A stretch of 64,000 nucleotides of DNA from Pachyseris speciosa (GCA_016490735.1 JAEMWC010000009.1:2438501-2502500); one strand, 5' to 3'. Positions 22,076 through 33,740 are shown, counted from the first letter of the stretch. Notes: generated by a model not told the origin, from the letters alone. A program made the numbers and translations.

Positions 22076-24094
22076 TGCAATGTGTACTTAACTCCTAACG
22101 GTCGTAAGATTTTCAGGAACATAAAAATATGATGCTCTACCATTTTCAAGGTTCTAAGGTCAAATTGACAAAACTGTGAACAACAGAAACATTAATAATT
22201 TATGAAATGTGCATTGTTTCATGAGGGGAAACCAGGTGCAAGATAATAAACTAAAAGCCACAACAGCCATTATCCTTGTTTTCTATTTTCTTGTGGTTTA
22301 ATATTGCATGTGATTGTTCACAACGCAGCATTCCAAACATACAGTATTTTGGTATTCATGTTTTTTGTCAGTTTCACATAATAACCTTTGAAGAAGGCAA
22401 AGGAGCAACACTTTCATTGAGGACTCCAGCAGGGTAATTCCAAAGTGATGCATATCATAATGAATACATGTATTTCTCCAGGCTCTATTCTTGCATGTTT
22501 TTCTGTTTGGCTCTTCATACTGTTGGCCTCTTTTTCTGCATCTTTGACTGGAGGAATAACCAAGGCAGTCACCAACTTTTCAGGATCCCTTTTTGTACAG
22601 GCCTACAAAGCAAAATTGAATGCTAAACATCACCAACAAAATTTGAACTCATTGAACTACAGTGGATACCGCTTATTGGAGTATACATGTGGTTCATGTA
22701 GGGAAGAGGGTCTGGACTAATAAGAAAGTCGTATGAACCCATGATCCTATTTTAAAACAATAAGTGCTTAAAAAGCTTGCGTGTCTACTGCCATAATCTT
22801 ATCTTTTATTTTCTGGGTGAAAAGAAATATATGGTTGGACATTGGAATAATATTGTAATATCACTTTGAACCAAGTGTGAGCACAGGTACATGTAGCTAT
22901 GTATAAAATTGAGGATTGTCAAAAACGCCCGGCAACCGGTGATACTTTGACAGTTGCCCACTACAATTCTTTGGTAGGAACAAAAGTGAAGGGAAAAATA
23001 GGGCGTTTTTAACTTTCAAAACCAAGAATTGAGTGCTTCGCATTTTGGAATTGTGTATAAGAAAAGAAAACATGACAAAAAAAGCATCCAAATTATTGTT
23101 GCAAAATGATTACATGTTGTTTATTTTTGTTCCCTGTCCACTTGCTTGAGATTGATGTACAGTGTAGATAAAAATGTTATTGCTGAGGAAGTTAGTAAAG
23201 AAACTTTATTATTCCTTGATGTCAAAAGAATGATTTTAAACAAACACTTTATAACCTGGTTATGCAGCTTCTATGCTTAGTCTCAGAGCCGGTCTGCACC
23301 ATACATGTATGCTTATTTGGATTATTTGTTTTCGCTGATTCTATGATTTAGGATCAAACTGAATATTTCATATAAACTACATGCGCTGTAGATTGGAAAA
23401 GAACATTGAACTGGCTCTTTGAGTCATTTGCCCTTACAATCCACCATAATTCATTTCAGAGTGATAGAGTCCTGAGTAACTTAATACAAATGGCAAACTT
23501 TTAATGCAATCTAGCCATATGAGGTGGCAATGTATTTATAAATCCCTCTTGAAATTGGTTCTTTTGTGATGTATTGGCATGATGTGCACATGGCTGAAAT
23601 TTGATTTTTTGGGTGTCCTGCGACAGCTCTTGTTACGTAAGGATTTACAACCCAATGACTAAGTGGCATCGCCTCTTCGAGGCAGTAGCCACAAAAATGA
23701 AATGAGGGCCTACAAATAGATTGTAATGGGTCACATTTAACTTTGCTACTTTCATGCTCCTAGACAGGAAGTCAAAGTTTGCCATACAATGAAGAGTAGA
23801 GAAGAAAGACAGCATTTTTTCAATTCTTTTGTGTTACTGAATGCTAGATGGTTGGTATATTTAGTCATCTTCACTGAATTTTAATTCAATCCATTCTATT
23901 TTTATAAAACTAATGCCTGCCATGAATACATGTAAATCAATGCAAGCTTTTGACATCATTTTTTGTATTCTAATTTATTGCATGTAACTGACACGTGCAG
24001 TGAGTCTAAATCTTTGCACATGCCCTTGATCATGCAATGTTTGATTGTGAATATATGAATATCATATATTTGAACTGCGGATTAAAGAATTAAC
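22076..24094. other. Gene-poor interval between minisatellites
   Basis: AT-rich DNA. A 91-codon frame at 22445 has hydrophobic stretches but starts at a codon lacking context and shows no known motif. I see no gene that I would defend; intronic sequence of a longer gene is possible. Confidence 0.4.
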
Positions 24095-24425
24095 ATGTGA
24101 GTGATCATCACAATTCTACTCAGGCAATAGTGAAAATGAAGCTTGACAGAAATTCAGGCTTGTATGCGAGTTGAAACCATGACCTCTGCAATACCAGTGC
24201 AGTACTCTACCAACTGAGCTAACAAGCTAACTGGGAGCAGGGCTGTTAGCTCAGTTGGTAGAGCACTGCGCAAGTATAGCAGAGGTCAAGGGTTCAACTA
24301 CCCTGGGTGCCAGAGGTTATTTTCTTTTTGTTTCCGTATAAGCCTGAATTTCTTCAGGCTATATTTTCACTACTGCCTAAGTAGCGTTTTTAACTTCAAT
24401 GATCACTCACATCTTCAGTGTATTT
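24095..24425. mobile_element. Two tRNA-derived SINEs head to head
   Basis: On the minus strand, 24156-24228 reads as a tRNA-like body (AGCTTGTTAGCTCAGTTGGT, then GCAGAGGTCATGGTTTCAA); on the plus strand, 24241-24304 reads GGCTGTTAGCTCAGTTGGTA, then GCAGAGGTCAAGGGTTCAAC. Their tails (AATTCAGGCTT..., AGTAGTGAAAATATAGCCTG..., TGAGTGATCAT) are inverted relative to each other, so the whole is one large palindrome. In the plus copy the 3' half of the acceptor is replaced by TACCCTGGGTGCCAGAGGTT, which equals the terminus of the transposon at 9243-11409. Confidence 0.7.
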
Positions 24426-26930
24426 ATTAATTACAAAAAGGTCAATCAGTGGAATGCCCATCAAACCTTTCGTCGACATAGATTTGAAACTACTAAGAGA
24501 TTGCAGTCCTCAATCAATGACTGATAAAGGAAATCCTGACAAAATAAATGTACTAGTCTAGATGAACATCCACTTGGATAACAGTAGCCAAATTCTAATA
24601 ACACATCAGATAAGCTGAATTCCTTGAACTCCCTTTCCAACTGATTAGCAATTGGAATGAGACAGGAATTATGCAAAAATTAGGTGTTCTGCCATCGAGC
24701 ACGAGCAAGATAAAACTCCATACTTTTGCCTGCTTATATTTAAATATTTGCTGCCTTTTTTAGTCTCGTGTATTCACAGAAACATAATTTTAAATGTTTC
24801 GCCAACGCGATTGTAGAAACAAAGCTTTTATGGGACGTTAAAAAAGCTTCGTAATGATGCGGCCTTTAACCATGCTGTCAAGTCACACAAATGGGGCGCT
24901 CATTTCAAGTCGTTACATGTATGTTTGGAGTACAGGGTTTGAAACGAACAAAGTCACACACCTCAAAAACGAAATTATGCCTATTAGGAACCTTACGGGT
25001 ACTCACCAATGCAAATACTCCCAATACTACTCCTTCGAACTTGACCGGTCCTCTTGCTCACTGGATCAGTTCCCTAAAGGGAGCACGCATCTGTTGATTG
25101 ACATCGAGATAATCTTTTACCACGATCGGAGTAACTGCAGAATATCTGGTAACTGGACCTAACTGGACCGGTAACTTGATAACTGGACCTCGATTCCCCA
25201 ATCAACAACAACGTATTCGTCGTTCTGTTTAGAAACTTGTGGCAAATTATACTCTACAGTCGATATGTCCGCGCCGAAAAATGAAATGAAATGTCTCACC
25301 AAGAGCGCGTCGGTATCTGGCGGAGCTTTGATGACAGTTGACACTTCTATAGGCGGTTAGCTTCAAAGATGAAAAGGCGCCAACTGCACTTCCGAACCAA
25401 CGCGGCTTCTCTGAGATTGGCTGCCATTTCAAAGTGTGAAATTTTTTGTTCGTTACGCAGTTTCAAAAACATGAAGCTTATGAAAGAGCCACAGTCAACT
25501 CAACAGGGCTTTGTTGTGGCCTCCGACATATTTCTCCAACCAAGGCATACAGTTTCAACAGGACAAGATTTTTATCCGTAAACTGCTTTGTGGCAGGCGT
25601 CATTTTTGTTTCCACAGAAAGCAGAAAAGCTGGGAACGAGGTAACAGTTTAACCGCGTGACCGAGTCTGCGTGACCACGCTTGACATGGCGGCTCTGAGC
25701 AAAAGGTGATAGGAAAGTCCTCTGATTCTGCTGGAAATGAAACATCATTTATCTACAAAAAACTATTTTTTGAAACGTTCCCGAACTTTATTTCGTATCT
25801 ACAAGCGCTTTGTTCGCCTTCAAGCTGTTGGGAGCTTCATTATTTGCGGTTTTGCTGGATCGCTGCCTACATCGTGGCATCGATGGAGGAAACGTCGAGG
25901 AAACGATAATTCAAGGATAATGGTTGCCCTCGTATTTGAATCAATGGAACTCAACACAACATCAAAAAGGTGAACGTGAATAACATCGATGCAGTTAACG
26001 TTTAGGTCAGCATTATGAATCAACGTCATTGTGCTCTCGTGACAACGGTTGAATCAGTGGAAAAGAGCTTCAGCCCTTTTTCTTCCCAATTAACTCAAGC
26101 GACCTCTTGGAGCTAATGGAGAGAGATCCAACCTACTCCAAAAGTGAGTGTCATATGACTAATGCTATAATAAGAATAAATTAAGAGTACCTCACAAATT
26201 TTTGTGTCTAGGTAAGCTGATAGCCATTCATTTGGCACCAAGCTAAGGCCTTGTAGTAGCGTGCATTTATTAGCAGCTATTTGTGAGATATCCTTGTCAC
26301 TCCAAGCCACATCCCACAAGCTTCACAGTTTTAGTAGTTCCAATATGAAGTGAAGTGCTGCCCTGTACAGTCACCTTTGCCTATATCTAGTCAAGGCTGT
26401 GCTCTGGTGGCGCCCTAAGGCAACTAGCTAATGTTTGGGTGAACTCTGATGACTGCTAAAAATTATTTGTTGCCCAGCCGGGCACTCCTGTAAGTCCAGT
26501 GTGCAACACAACAGGCCAAAGTTCTTCTAACACACTGGCATTGGTTTATTGTGTTAATGAAGTATGGCAGAAAAAAAATTTGTTCTACAAACATTTGCAC
26601 ATTCGATTAAGATTCATAGCTGTTGGAAAAATTTGTTGAAGTTTCGATGATTTTAGAACATATAGCACAATCTTCTCTTACACGTTTATACAAACTGTGC
26701 AAGTCGCACAAATCCGCGCAGGCTGGCATCTCTTCGCATTGATCTTGCCATAAACTTTGTTATGCAAATTTAGTTTGAAGTTTGTTACAATTTGAATTTA
26801 TTCACTTTGCATTTGCTATGTTTACAAAAATGTAAACAAGGCCATCATATATCCATCCAATATCATAATAGCATGATCAGAATTACTGAAAGTACCAGTA
26901 TTCATCAGTGCAGAACCTCTTGCTGGGCAG
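24426..26930. other. Intergenic or intronic DNA, no supported gene
   Basis: Several short frames between 24850 and 25970 lack recognisable domains. The stretch near 26270-26330 (GATATCCTTGTCACTCCAAG) is related to 56760-56820, marking a dispersed repeat, and GTGGCGCCCTAAGGCAACTA (26409) looks like part of another. No RNA gene is seen. Confidence 0.4.
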
Positions 26931-27165
26931 GTTACATGTATAATAAATTCTGTTTGGTCGCCTTGCTCAAGTATTTACTTGCTTCATTCGTCTCGACCAT
27001 TGAAGCAGTTCGCCTTCACATGGTCCATTCACCTTGTTGGGCAAGTAATAATTCAGTTTGTTTGCCTTGGTGTGCAATTTACTTGCTTCATTAGCTTTGT
27101 TGGGCAAATAATAATTCAATTTGTTTGCCTTGGTGGCAATTTACTAGATTCATTTGTCTCGTCAC
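26931..27165. repeat. Diverged tandem repeat, three units of about 75 bp
   Basis: Each unit carries TTGTTGGGCAAGTAATAATT, then TTTGCCTTGGTGTGCAATTT, then ACTTGCTTCATT. The units differ at many positions. A long open frame over the repeat (26979-27452) is not convincing as a protein. Confidence 0.6.
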
Positions 27166-27570
27166 CCAGGGAGACTTTGTACATATTAGGGGCCTGGGAA
27201 CTGCTAACAAACAATGACACAGCAAAATGGATAACTTCAAGATCGAGATTCAGGACAGGATTAGAAAGCTATCCTGTGCAGGCAGCAATTAAGATTGCTT
27301 GCATAATTAATTATGGGTCAAGGGCATCAGCCAAGTCAATGTCATGTCCAGGTTACATCACAGCAAAACAATGGACCCTTAACCCAAACAATCAAGTTAC
27401 ACAATATAGAACTGACACAATAGAATGCCATAGAATTAACTTGCCATGTTAAGAAATGTTGTATCCACATATCCACATCTCCACCCAGGATGCAAGACTA
27501 ACTTTTCAGCTTACTAGCCCTGTGGCTAAGTGACAGGTTTGATTCACTAGCCAGACTTGTTTACCAGAAA

Positions 27571-27600
27571 TTAACCCTTTCCCGCCCGTGAGTGCCAATT

Positions 27601-27665
<65 letters not shown>

Positions 27666-27680
27666 GCAGGAAAGGGTTAA
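27571..27680. mobile_element. Short TTAA-flanked MITE
   Basis: TTAA lies at both ends (27571-27574, 27677-27680). The termini CCCTTTCCCGCCC and the complement of GGGCAGGAAAGGG match. The interior includes the perfect dyad GTGCCAATTGGCAC. 102 bp, no gene. Confidence 0.65.
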
Positions 27681-28740
27681 TCCTGTCAAGCAGCTTCAGT
27701 TAGGTTTTTTTTTTTCAACAACAGTACTGATGTGCAACTTATTAGAACTAGGTATGTTTTACATTCATAAATTAAATTCTTTAAAATACCTTAAAGAGAC
27801 AATATGGTTACAAATTTAACATAGCTACAGTGTATGGACCAAACTAACTTTTGAATTGGATGTTAGCATGTTTCTTTACCCCAGTTAAGTCCAAAATTCT
27901 TACATCAGGCACACAACAGTCTCTAAGCACAGCAGTTTAAATACAAAAAACAATACATGTACTGTTACAAATGCAAAATGTGATCTGGGTTTTAAGGGGC
28001 TTCAAATAAAATAACTCACTAGAACAGAGACACATTACTGGCATGCAATGTTTTGCAGACATTTTATTGGAACTGTGCAATTTCATGTGCCAAATTAAAA
28101 AAGAAAAACTACAATTTTTCTACTTGTCAGTGGTTGCTAAGCTTAGCATCTGCATTTGTGTTGTTTGCCTATTTTTGAGCTGTACTGTAAGTGTTTCTAC
28201 AGTGGAGACACCAAGTGTTAACATGAAGTCACACAAGATCCTGTTAAGACAAGAATTACCTCTTTCATGGCAGGCTGTTTGGACAGGGAAAATGAGGCAA
28301 ATCTCAATGACCAGCAGTAAATTAGGGAAATGTAAATTGTTTGTTCACTTGCACAACTCAATTTCCCTTTGTGATACATTTGAAAACAATTGTCATTTGG
28401 TTTCCCTCTGGTCCTCTGGTGCTTGGAAGTTTTTACTAGTCTGTGGCTAGTTTGCTACCATTAGTCTCTAGCCCTGTCCACCACTCTCCTTTCATCTATG
28501 AAAGTAGAATTAATACCATGTACTCCTGACAACAGAGCATCCCCAAGCAATTTTTGAATTGTATCATACACTTACATCAGCTTTTCCACTTAGTAATGCT
28601 CCCCCACTCCTCACCTCTGCCTCTGAAAACAACTTGGAAAGAAATACATACTCAAGGGGCTTAATTATGGGATTTTCATTAATATTTCAGATATACACTG
28701 AACAGTATAGAAACCCCAGAGAAAGCAAGCACCATTCAAG

Positions 28741-28975
28741 ATGATAGATTATTTTCTTGCAACTCTGGAAGTTGGCAGCTTTGTGGCCTTGAATTTTGAC
28801 AATTATGACAAGGAACCAGTCATTGGCAAAGTCCTTTCAATGGAGGAGAACCACTTCCAAGTGAATTATTGGAAGGGAACATACTTAGGCAAGTGATCTC
28901 CTCAGCATCTTCCACAAAGAAAAGCAGAGCCTCAGCCATGGATGGAAAGGCTTCCTAAAACATGCAGTGTGTAGT
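28741..28975 (+). pseudogene. Decayed fragment with a short chromatin-reader-like motif
   Basis: From ATG at 28741 the frame reads LEVGSFVALNFDNYDKEPVI, then GKVLSMEENHFQVNYWKGTY, LGK and a TGA; the same frame continues SPQHLPQRK, and after a one-base shift it reads AEPQPWMERLPKTCSV. A beta-strand pattern of the form VG-FVA...IGKV...F-V-YW resembles small Tudor/chromo-barrel-like domains. The TGA may replace a Trp codon. It is probably a relic exon or a retrocopied piece; the identity is uncertain. Confidence 0.35.
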
Positions 28976-29283
28976 TCTTTGGATCCCAGTAAAACTAAGT
29001 TGAACTTTTTTCAAATAATTTTATGTAACCCAGGGTAATTTACAAACAAAACATTGTCATTGACTGAGGACTGTAAGACAAAGGAGTGGAACTGGTAATT
29101 TTGTAAAATTAATGTTCTTTTAAAAAAATATTAATAATTAATAATTTGAACTTGTGTGGGAAGGAATCTTAGATGATATTAATATTATTATATGTCTTCA
29201 AGTCATCCAAGAATTTGTGCATTTTTGATAACAGAAAGTAAGGTGTGGGACACCAAACATTTCTGAAAATTTCTGATCATTTA

Positions 29284-29812
29284 GGTCTGCAGAATTTCTG
29301 CAGCATCTGATCATTGAGGGTGCTGCAGAATTTCTGTGGCATCTGGTCATTTAGGGGCTGCAGAATTTCTGTGGCATCTGGTCATTTAGGGGCTGCAGAA
29401 TTTCTGCGGTATCTGGTCATTTAGGGGCTGCAGAATTTCTGCGGCATCTGGGCATTTAGGGGGTGCAGAATTTCTGCGGCATCTGGTCATTTAGGGAGGT
29501 GCAGAATTTCTGCGGCATCTGGTCATTTAGAGGATGCAGAATTTCTGCGGCATCTGGTCATTTAAGGGGTGCAGAATTTCTGCAGCATCTGGTCATTTTA
29601 ATAAGGGGTGCAGAATTTCTGCGGCATCTCATCATTTTGGGGGGTGCAGAATTTCTGCGGCATCTGGTCATTTATAGGGGGTGCAGAATTTCTGCGGCAT
29701 CTGGTCATTTTAATAGGGGGTGCAGAATTTCTGCGGCATCTCATCATTTAGGGAGCTGCAGAATTTCTGCAGCATCTGATCATTTAGGGGGTGCAGAATT
29801 TCTGCGGCATCG
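29284..29812. repeat. Minisatellite 2: about 15 units of 35-40 bp
   Basis: The unit is CTGCAGAATTTCTGCGGCAT followed by CTGGTCATTTAGGGG. The reverse complement of minisatellite 1 (GGCCGCAGAATTTCTGCAGC then ATGGGTCATTAGA) aligns with it along its whole length, so the two arrays share an ancestor and lie in opposite orientation 7.2 kb apart. Unit length varies by insertions such as TTAATA after TCATTT. Confidence 0.93.
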
Positions 29813-30164
29813 ACATCCACCTATCATCCTATGGTCCACAGATTTTTTGTAGGATTCAACCCAAATGATTATCATGACAGTGATGACATTCGATTTTCTC
29901 GGACATGCTCCACATTGCAGAAATAAATAAGTCCTTTTAGTTGATCCTTAAGAAACGTCCGTGAAAACACACTAATTTCAACGTTTCTTAAAAATCTGCC
30001 GACAAAAACCATAGATTTATCTTAAAAAAAGCTATTTTGGAAAAACACAAAATATTTTGGAAAGCGTTTTTGAATATACTGGAGTGATAACTGTTTACCG
30101 ATTGTGGCATTCTCGAGAATCAAGCGGTGGATCTTATGTAGCATTAAATAAATAGTGCTAATTG

Positions 30165-31970
30165 AACAAAAGAAAACAATCATTTAAGCTATCTTAAGAA
30201 GATGAGTTAACAAAGATGCAGGAGGCCATAGACCGAAACCTGGCGAAGTCCATTTAACTGATCACCACTTCACTATGCTCATTCATTGCGCAAGCTCATT
30301 CACGAGCAAAAGTGCGGGTTGATTTCCTGTCAGTCATTCTGATCTTCGTTTAAATTTGAATATATTTGCAAAACCGCTTCAGAGCTGAGCGGGTTAGTTG
30401 TGGTGTGAACTATTACTAGCTGTACGTTATACGAAAAGCAAGAAAAAGAAAAGGCCGGGATCTGACATTTCGATCTCCCACTGATTAAAACCCCTCTGGA
30501 GTCAGAGATTGAACACTATTTGTGTTCGATTTGATCATTAGCTAGTTTTAACAAAACAGGGCAACATATGTTCTTGAAGTCGTAAAACATAGATTGATTT
30601 CTCATTCATATCTATAAAGTGAGTGAACAGCTCAAATTTTTTCTAAGTGCAAGTCACCTATTGATTGCTATCTAGGACGTGTTTGTAATTTAACTAACTG
30701 TATGTCATTCACAATAACGTAACTGAAATCATTATATGACTAGCCTGCATACAGGCTCTTCATTTGGGCAATTCAGAGAGGTTGGCCCTCGGTCAAATGC
30801 TAAAGCGTTTGACCGTGCGCCATTAATCGAGACAAAAATCCTCAGTGTTGCCCAAATGAAGAGCCTGTATGCAGGCTATTACATGACTGGCTCTTTTAGC
30901 GGTCAATTCTCCTGCTGTGATTACTCGTGAGGTCAAGATGGAGCCACCTTGACCGCTCAGGATAGCCCGTTCGTCCCGCGTTTTACTGTCTTTTAATAGC
31001 CCTTTGAGTCATACAATAAATCCTTTATTGACCAAGCTTGTTCGGTCAAGATGGTGGGATATTAGCCTCGTATTTTTACGTGTCCCTCATTTTCTCTTGG
31101 TGTAACTTACGTTTAGAAGCACGCAAAAAAAAGAACTTGACCAAGATCACGCCATCTTGACCTCACGCTTGGCCAATTTTTTCCCACGGAACTACTTACC
31201 ATCCATAGAATTCACCACCCGAAGGCAGACGTGAATAGAATGTACCTTTCCCTAGGAGAGTTGGGGGAAGACGCCTGAACCATTAGAAACCGGATACATA
31301 GCAACTACAATAGGCCGGCTGGAAACATACCTGAGAAAAACTGATGATGATATGCTTCAGACTTGGAACAGAATACGAGGTACCTAACCTCGACAGGGAA
31401 GCAAATGAATCAGTTACTAAATTTGCGAAAGAGTAAAACAGAAGGCAAAGCAATAGACGGAAGGTACAGAAATGAAGCAGTGGGAAGATAAAGAAGTTGA
31501 GATATCACAAAAGAATAATTAAGAGAAGCAGATGTTGACGAGTTCAAAACCAACCAGTGAGTCAGCAGTACAGGACTGAAAACTGAGACAGAGGGACTGA
31601 TAATTACAGCCAGCATCAAAGTCTCCCTACCAAGTCTTATTATGCAAGAATTATGAAGGAAGACACCAGTCCACTCTGGAGAATATGCAACAAGCACGAA
31701 GAAGCGATAGATCATATCGTATCCGGCTGTCCCAAACTTGCAAAAACCTGACTACTTAGAATGGCACAATTAGGCAGCTGAATATTGGAAGGCATGCCAG
31801 CATTACAATATCGAAGTCCTGGAGAGGTGGCATGAACAGAAGCCCGAGACGGTTTCCGAAGACGAAGAAATAACAATTCTCTGGGATATGCAGATACCGG
31901 ACGGATAGGGAACTGTCAGCGAACAAACCTGATATAGTGGTCAAGGACCATGCCGACCGGTGTTGCAAGC
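30165..31970. repeat. Segmental duplicate of 41660-42960
   Basis: Near-identical runs (AATAGTGCTAATTGAACAAA; AAGCTATCTTAAGAAGATGA; GGTGTGAACTATTACTAGCT) extend over about 560 bases, and the following retroelement fragment is also shared. The copy here additionally has a 138-bp MITE and about 300 bases (30888-31185) with GAGGTCAAGATGG-type phrases that are absent in the other copy. Confidence 0.8.
30732..30887. mobile_element. 138-bp MITE with TAGCCTGC ends and 9-bp duplication
   Basis: The element at 30741-30878 begins TAGCCTGCATACAGGCTCTT and ends with the exact complement for about 30 bases. The flanks TTATATGAC (30732-30740) and TTACATGAC (30879-30887) differ at one position. The insertion is absent from the duplicate segment near 42235, which confirms its limits. 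Confidence 0.88.
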
Positions 31971-32125
31971 TTATAGATGTATCACATCAACAAAGGTCAT
32001 CGAAAAACTGAAGTCACGATAATGTGGGGAATGAGGACAGAGATTTTACCAATTATAGTTGGTGCGGTGGGACTTATTGCCAAGGGAATTAATGGACCAG
32101 AATCTAGGAAAGATCCCCGGAGCCA
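31190..32125 (+). pseudogene. R2/NeSL-like non-LTR retrotransposon, C-terminal relic
   Basis: Pieced through several stops and shifts, the reading gives LPTKSYYARIMKEDTSPLW, a zinc knuckle of C-x2-C-H-C type (CNKHEEAIDHIVSGC; the first Cys is kept as CR-C in the other copy), KACQHYNIEVLERWHEQ, and a decayed region that in related elements holds the PD-D restriction-like endonuclease core (here VVKDHAD...CRPV). CCHC followed by a PD-(D/E)xK nuclease after the RT is characteristic of early-branching LINEs such as R2 and NeSL. It ends abruptly at about 32150, where SINE-related sequence begins. Confidence 0.6.
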
Positions 32126-32149
32126 TTAACACTGATCAGTGAGCTGCAA

Positions 32150-32238
32150 AAAATCGTTGGGTGCAAGTCAAATGTGGGTTCAAATGTTCCCGTGAAAGGG
32201 AAGAGTGTGAATGATGTACATGAAACAAATCATATATG

Positions 32239-32273
<35 letters not shown>

Positions 32274-32274
32274 A

Positions 32275-32306
<32 letters not shown>

Positions 32307-32441
32307 TCCCGTTGAAGTCCTGAATTTTTTTCAGGCTTCTTTTCGTAATTGCATAAATTGCGTTCACAACTGCGAGGATCATTCTTCATTTGATTTCATT
32401 TCCACAGTTCATATATGATTTATTTCACATACATCATTCAC
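32150..32441 (+). mobile_element. tRNA-derived SINE flanked by inverted repeats
   Basis: The tRNA-like body at 32248-32320 has a paired acceptor (GGCTTCA...TGAAGTC), a D arm (GCTCAGTTGGTTAGAGC), and a T arm with GGGTTCAAATCCC; the anticodon loop CCGGTAT has C instead of the invariant T33, so it is unlikely to be a working tRNA. It is followed by the tail GAATTTTTTTCAGGCTTC and an invariant region. The outer sequences GTGAATGATGTACATGAAAC (from 32207) and its inverted copy (ending 32441) enclose it. Related copies lie at 40771-41228. Confidence 0.75.
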
Positions 32442-32565
32442 ATACAGCACTGAGAACTTTAGTAATAATAAAACGAAAATGACCCACTTTTAGCAAAATC
32501 TTGCGAACTCTTAAAAATTTATGTACACTTTCAGCAAAAATGAAATTTTCGTATTCAAATAATAA

Positions 32566-32609
32566 TGACGACGACGACAACAACAACAACAACAACAACA
32601 ATAATAATG

Positions 32610-32643
<34 letters not shown>

Positions 32644-32681
32644 GAATAACTATCATCATCACTATTATTACTATTATTATT
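32566..32681. repeat. Compound trinucleotide microsatellite
   Basis: Runs of GAC, AAC, AAT, ATC and ATT triplets. The apparent Asn- and Tyr-rich peptide over it is not a gene. A MITE (32685-32891) sits directly at its right end. Confidence 0.9.
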
Positions 32682-32684
32682 ATT

Positions 32685-32891
32685 GGCCGTATTTATACTA
32701 GAGATGACCTTAGCGGGTAGACGACTTTACGCGTTAAGGTCATCGATCAGATGCCTTTAATTTCAGATGGCTAAGTCGTCGGACGGCAAGGTCGTCTCCC
32801 CTTTTTCTCGAATTTATACTAGACGACCTTAGCCGCTTTGGTGCGCTAAGGTCGTCTACCCGCTAAGGTCTTCTCTAGTATAAATATGGCC
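32685..32891. mobile_element. MITE with GGCCGTATTTATACTAG ends
   Basis: GGCCGTATTTATACTAGAGA at the left is matched by the complement of the right end (GGCCATATTTATACTAGAGA), with the arms continuing ACCTTAGCGGGTAGACGAC. It is inserted in an ATT microsatellite, so the duplication (ATT or longer) cannot be measured. Confidence 0.7.
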
Positions 32892-32986
32892 ATTATTTAC
32901 TTAAGCTGTTGGTAGGAAAGTATAACTAAGATATTCGATGTAAATTATTACTTTTATTTGAGTTTGACAATTTTCTTTACCAGTAT

Positions 32987-33557
32987 TTAAAGTGCTACTA
33001 CGATCAGAAAATCACTTGTCTTTTTTATTCAAATTTCGAAAGTGCGTTTGCCTAACACCCGAATCGCGAAATTTGAAGCTTTAATTTCAAGCAAAAGACT
33101 GTTTACTTTGAGTCAACTTGTTAATTTAACGGTCCGCCATTACTCACGTTCGTAACTAACCGATTAGGCCTCGGAGAGCTGGATCCAAGATAAAATGACG
33201 TCATATACGCACTGGTTTAAAATTGCAGTGTGTGAATGCTGGTTATTAAGTATGCAAAATACCAGTTTGAGGGTCTGAAAGCTCAAAATTCCCGTGCTGC
33301 ATACTAAATCAGCCGGGTTTACACACACTGCATTCTTACTCTCGTGAGCTTTTTACGTCATTTCGTTTTCGATCCAGTTCTCTTAAGATTTTGAAGTTAG
33401 TAATGGCGGACCTTTAAATTAACAAGTTGCACTCAAAGTAAACAGTCTTCTGCTTGAAATTAAAGCTTGAAATTTCGCGAGTCGGGTGTTAAGCAAACAT
33501 ACTTTCGAAATTTGAAGAAAAAAGACAAATGATTTTCTGATCGTAGTAACACTTTAA
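32987..33557. mobile_element. 563-bp palindromic TTAA-flanked element
   Basis: TTAA lies at 32987-32990 and 33554-33557. The arms start AGTGCTACTACGATCAGAAA and are reverse complements through most of the element (for example AGACTGTTTACTTTGAGT on the left and its complement on the right; GGTCCGCCATTACT and complement). Only the centre is single copy. The TTAA duplication suggests a piggyBac or Kolobok relative. Confidence 0.8.
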
Positions 33558-33740
33558 CATTGTAAATAGTTGTTGTAAATATGTTCTTCCAGGAGTCCAT
33601 CATTAGGAGTGTACAACTGCCCTATATTCCTGTCACGGCGTTTTCACAGACCAATCTATTTTTAGATTGAATTTCCCGCCAATATCAGATTCCCACAAGA
33701 GCCCCGATTGCCAATCACAGGTCGCTGCACATATTGATAT

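Noticed and set aside
21493..22091. Long repeat proteins on both strands over the 33-bp array
   Set aside because: Open frames arise because the unit is a multiple of three without stops; the ends are degenerate and no start context or flanking coding sequence exists.
28043..28450. 135-codon plus frame
   Set aside because: AT-rich, no domain, starts at a non-conserved codon and shows no repeat of coding-like composition; most likely chance.
21497..29812. CRISPR-like arrays
   Set aside because: The units are contiguous tandem repeats with no unique spacers, and the DNA is eukaryotic.
32248..32320. Functional tRNA-Thr(GGT) gene
   Set aside because: The acceptor and T arm look good, but position 33 is C rather than T, the top of the anticodon stem is mismatched, and the same body recurs in SINE copies at 40.9 and 41.1 kb.
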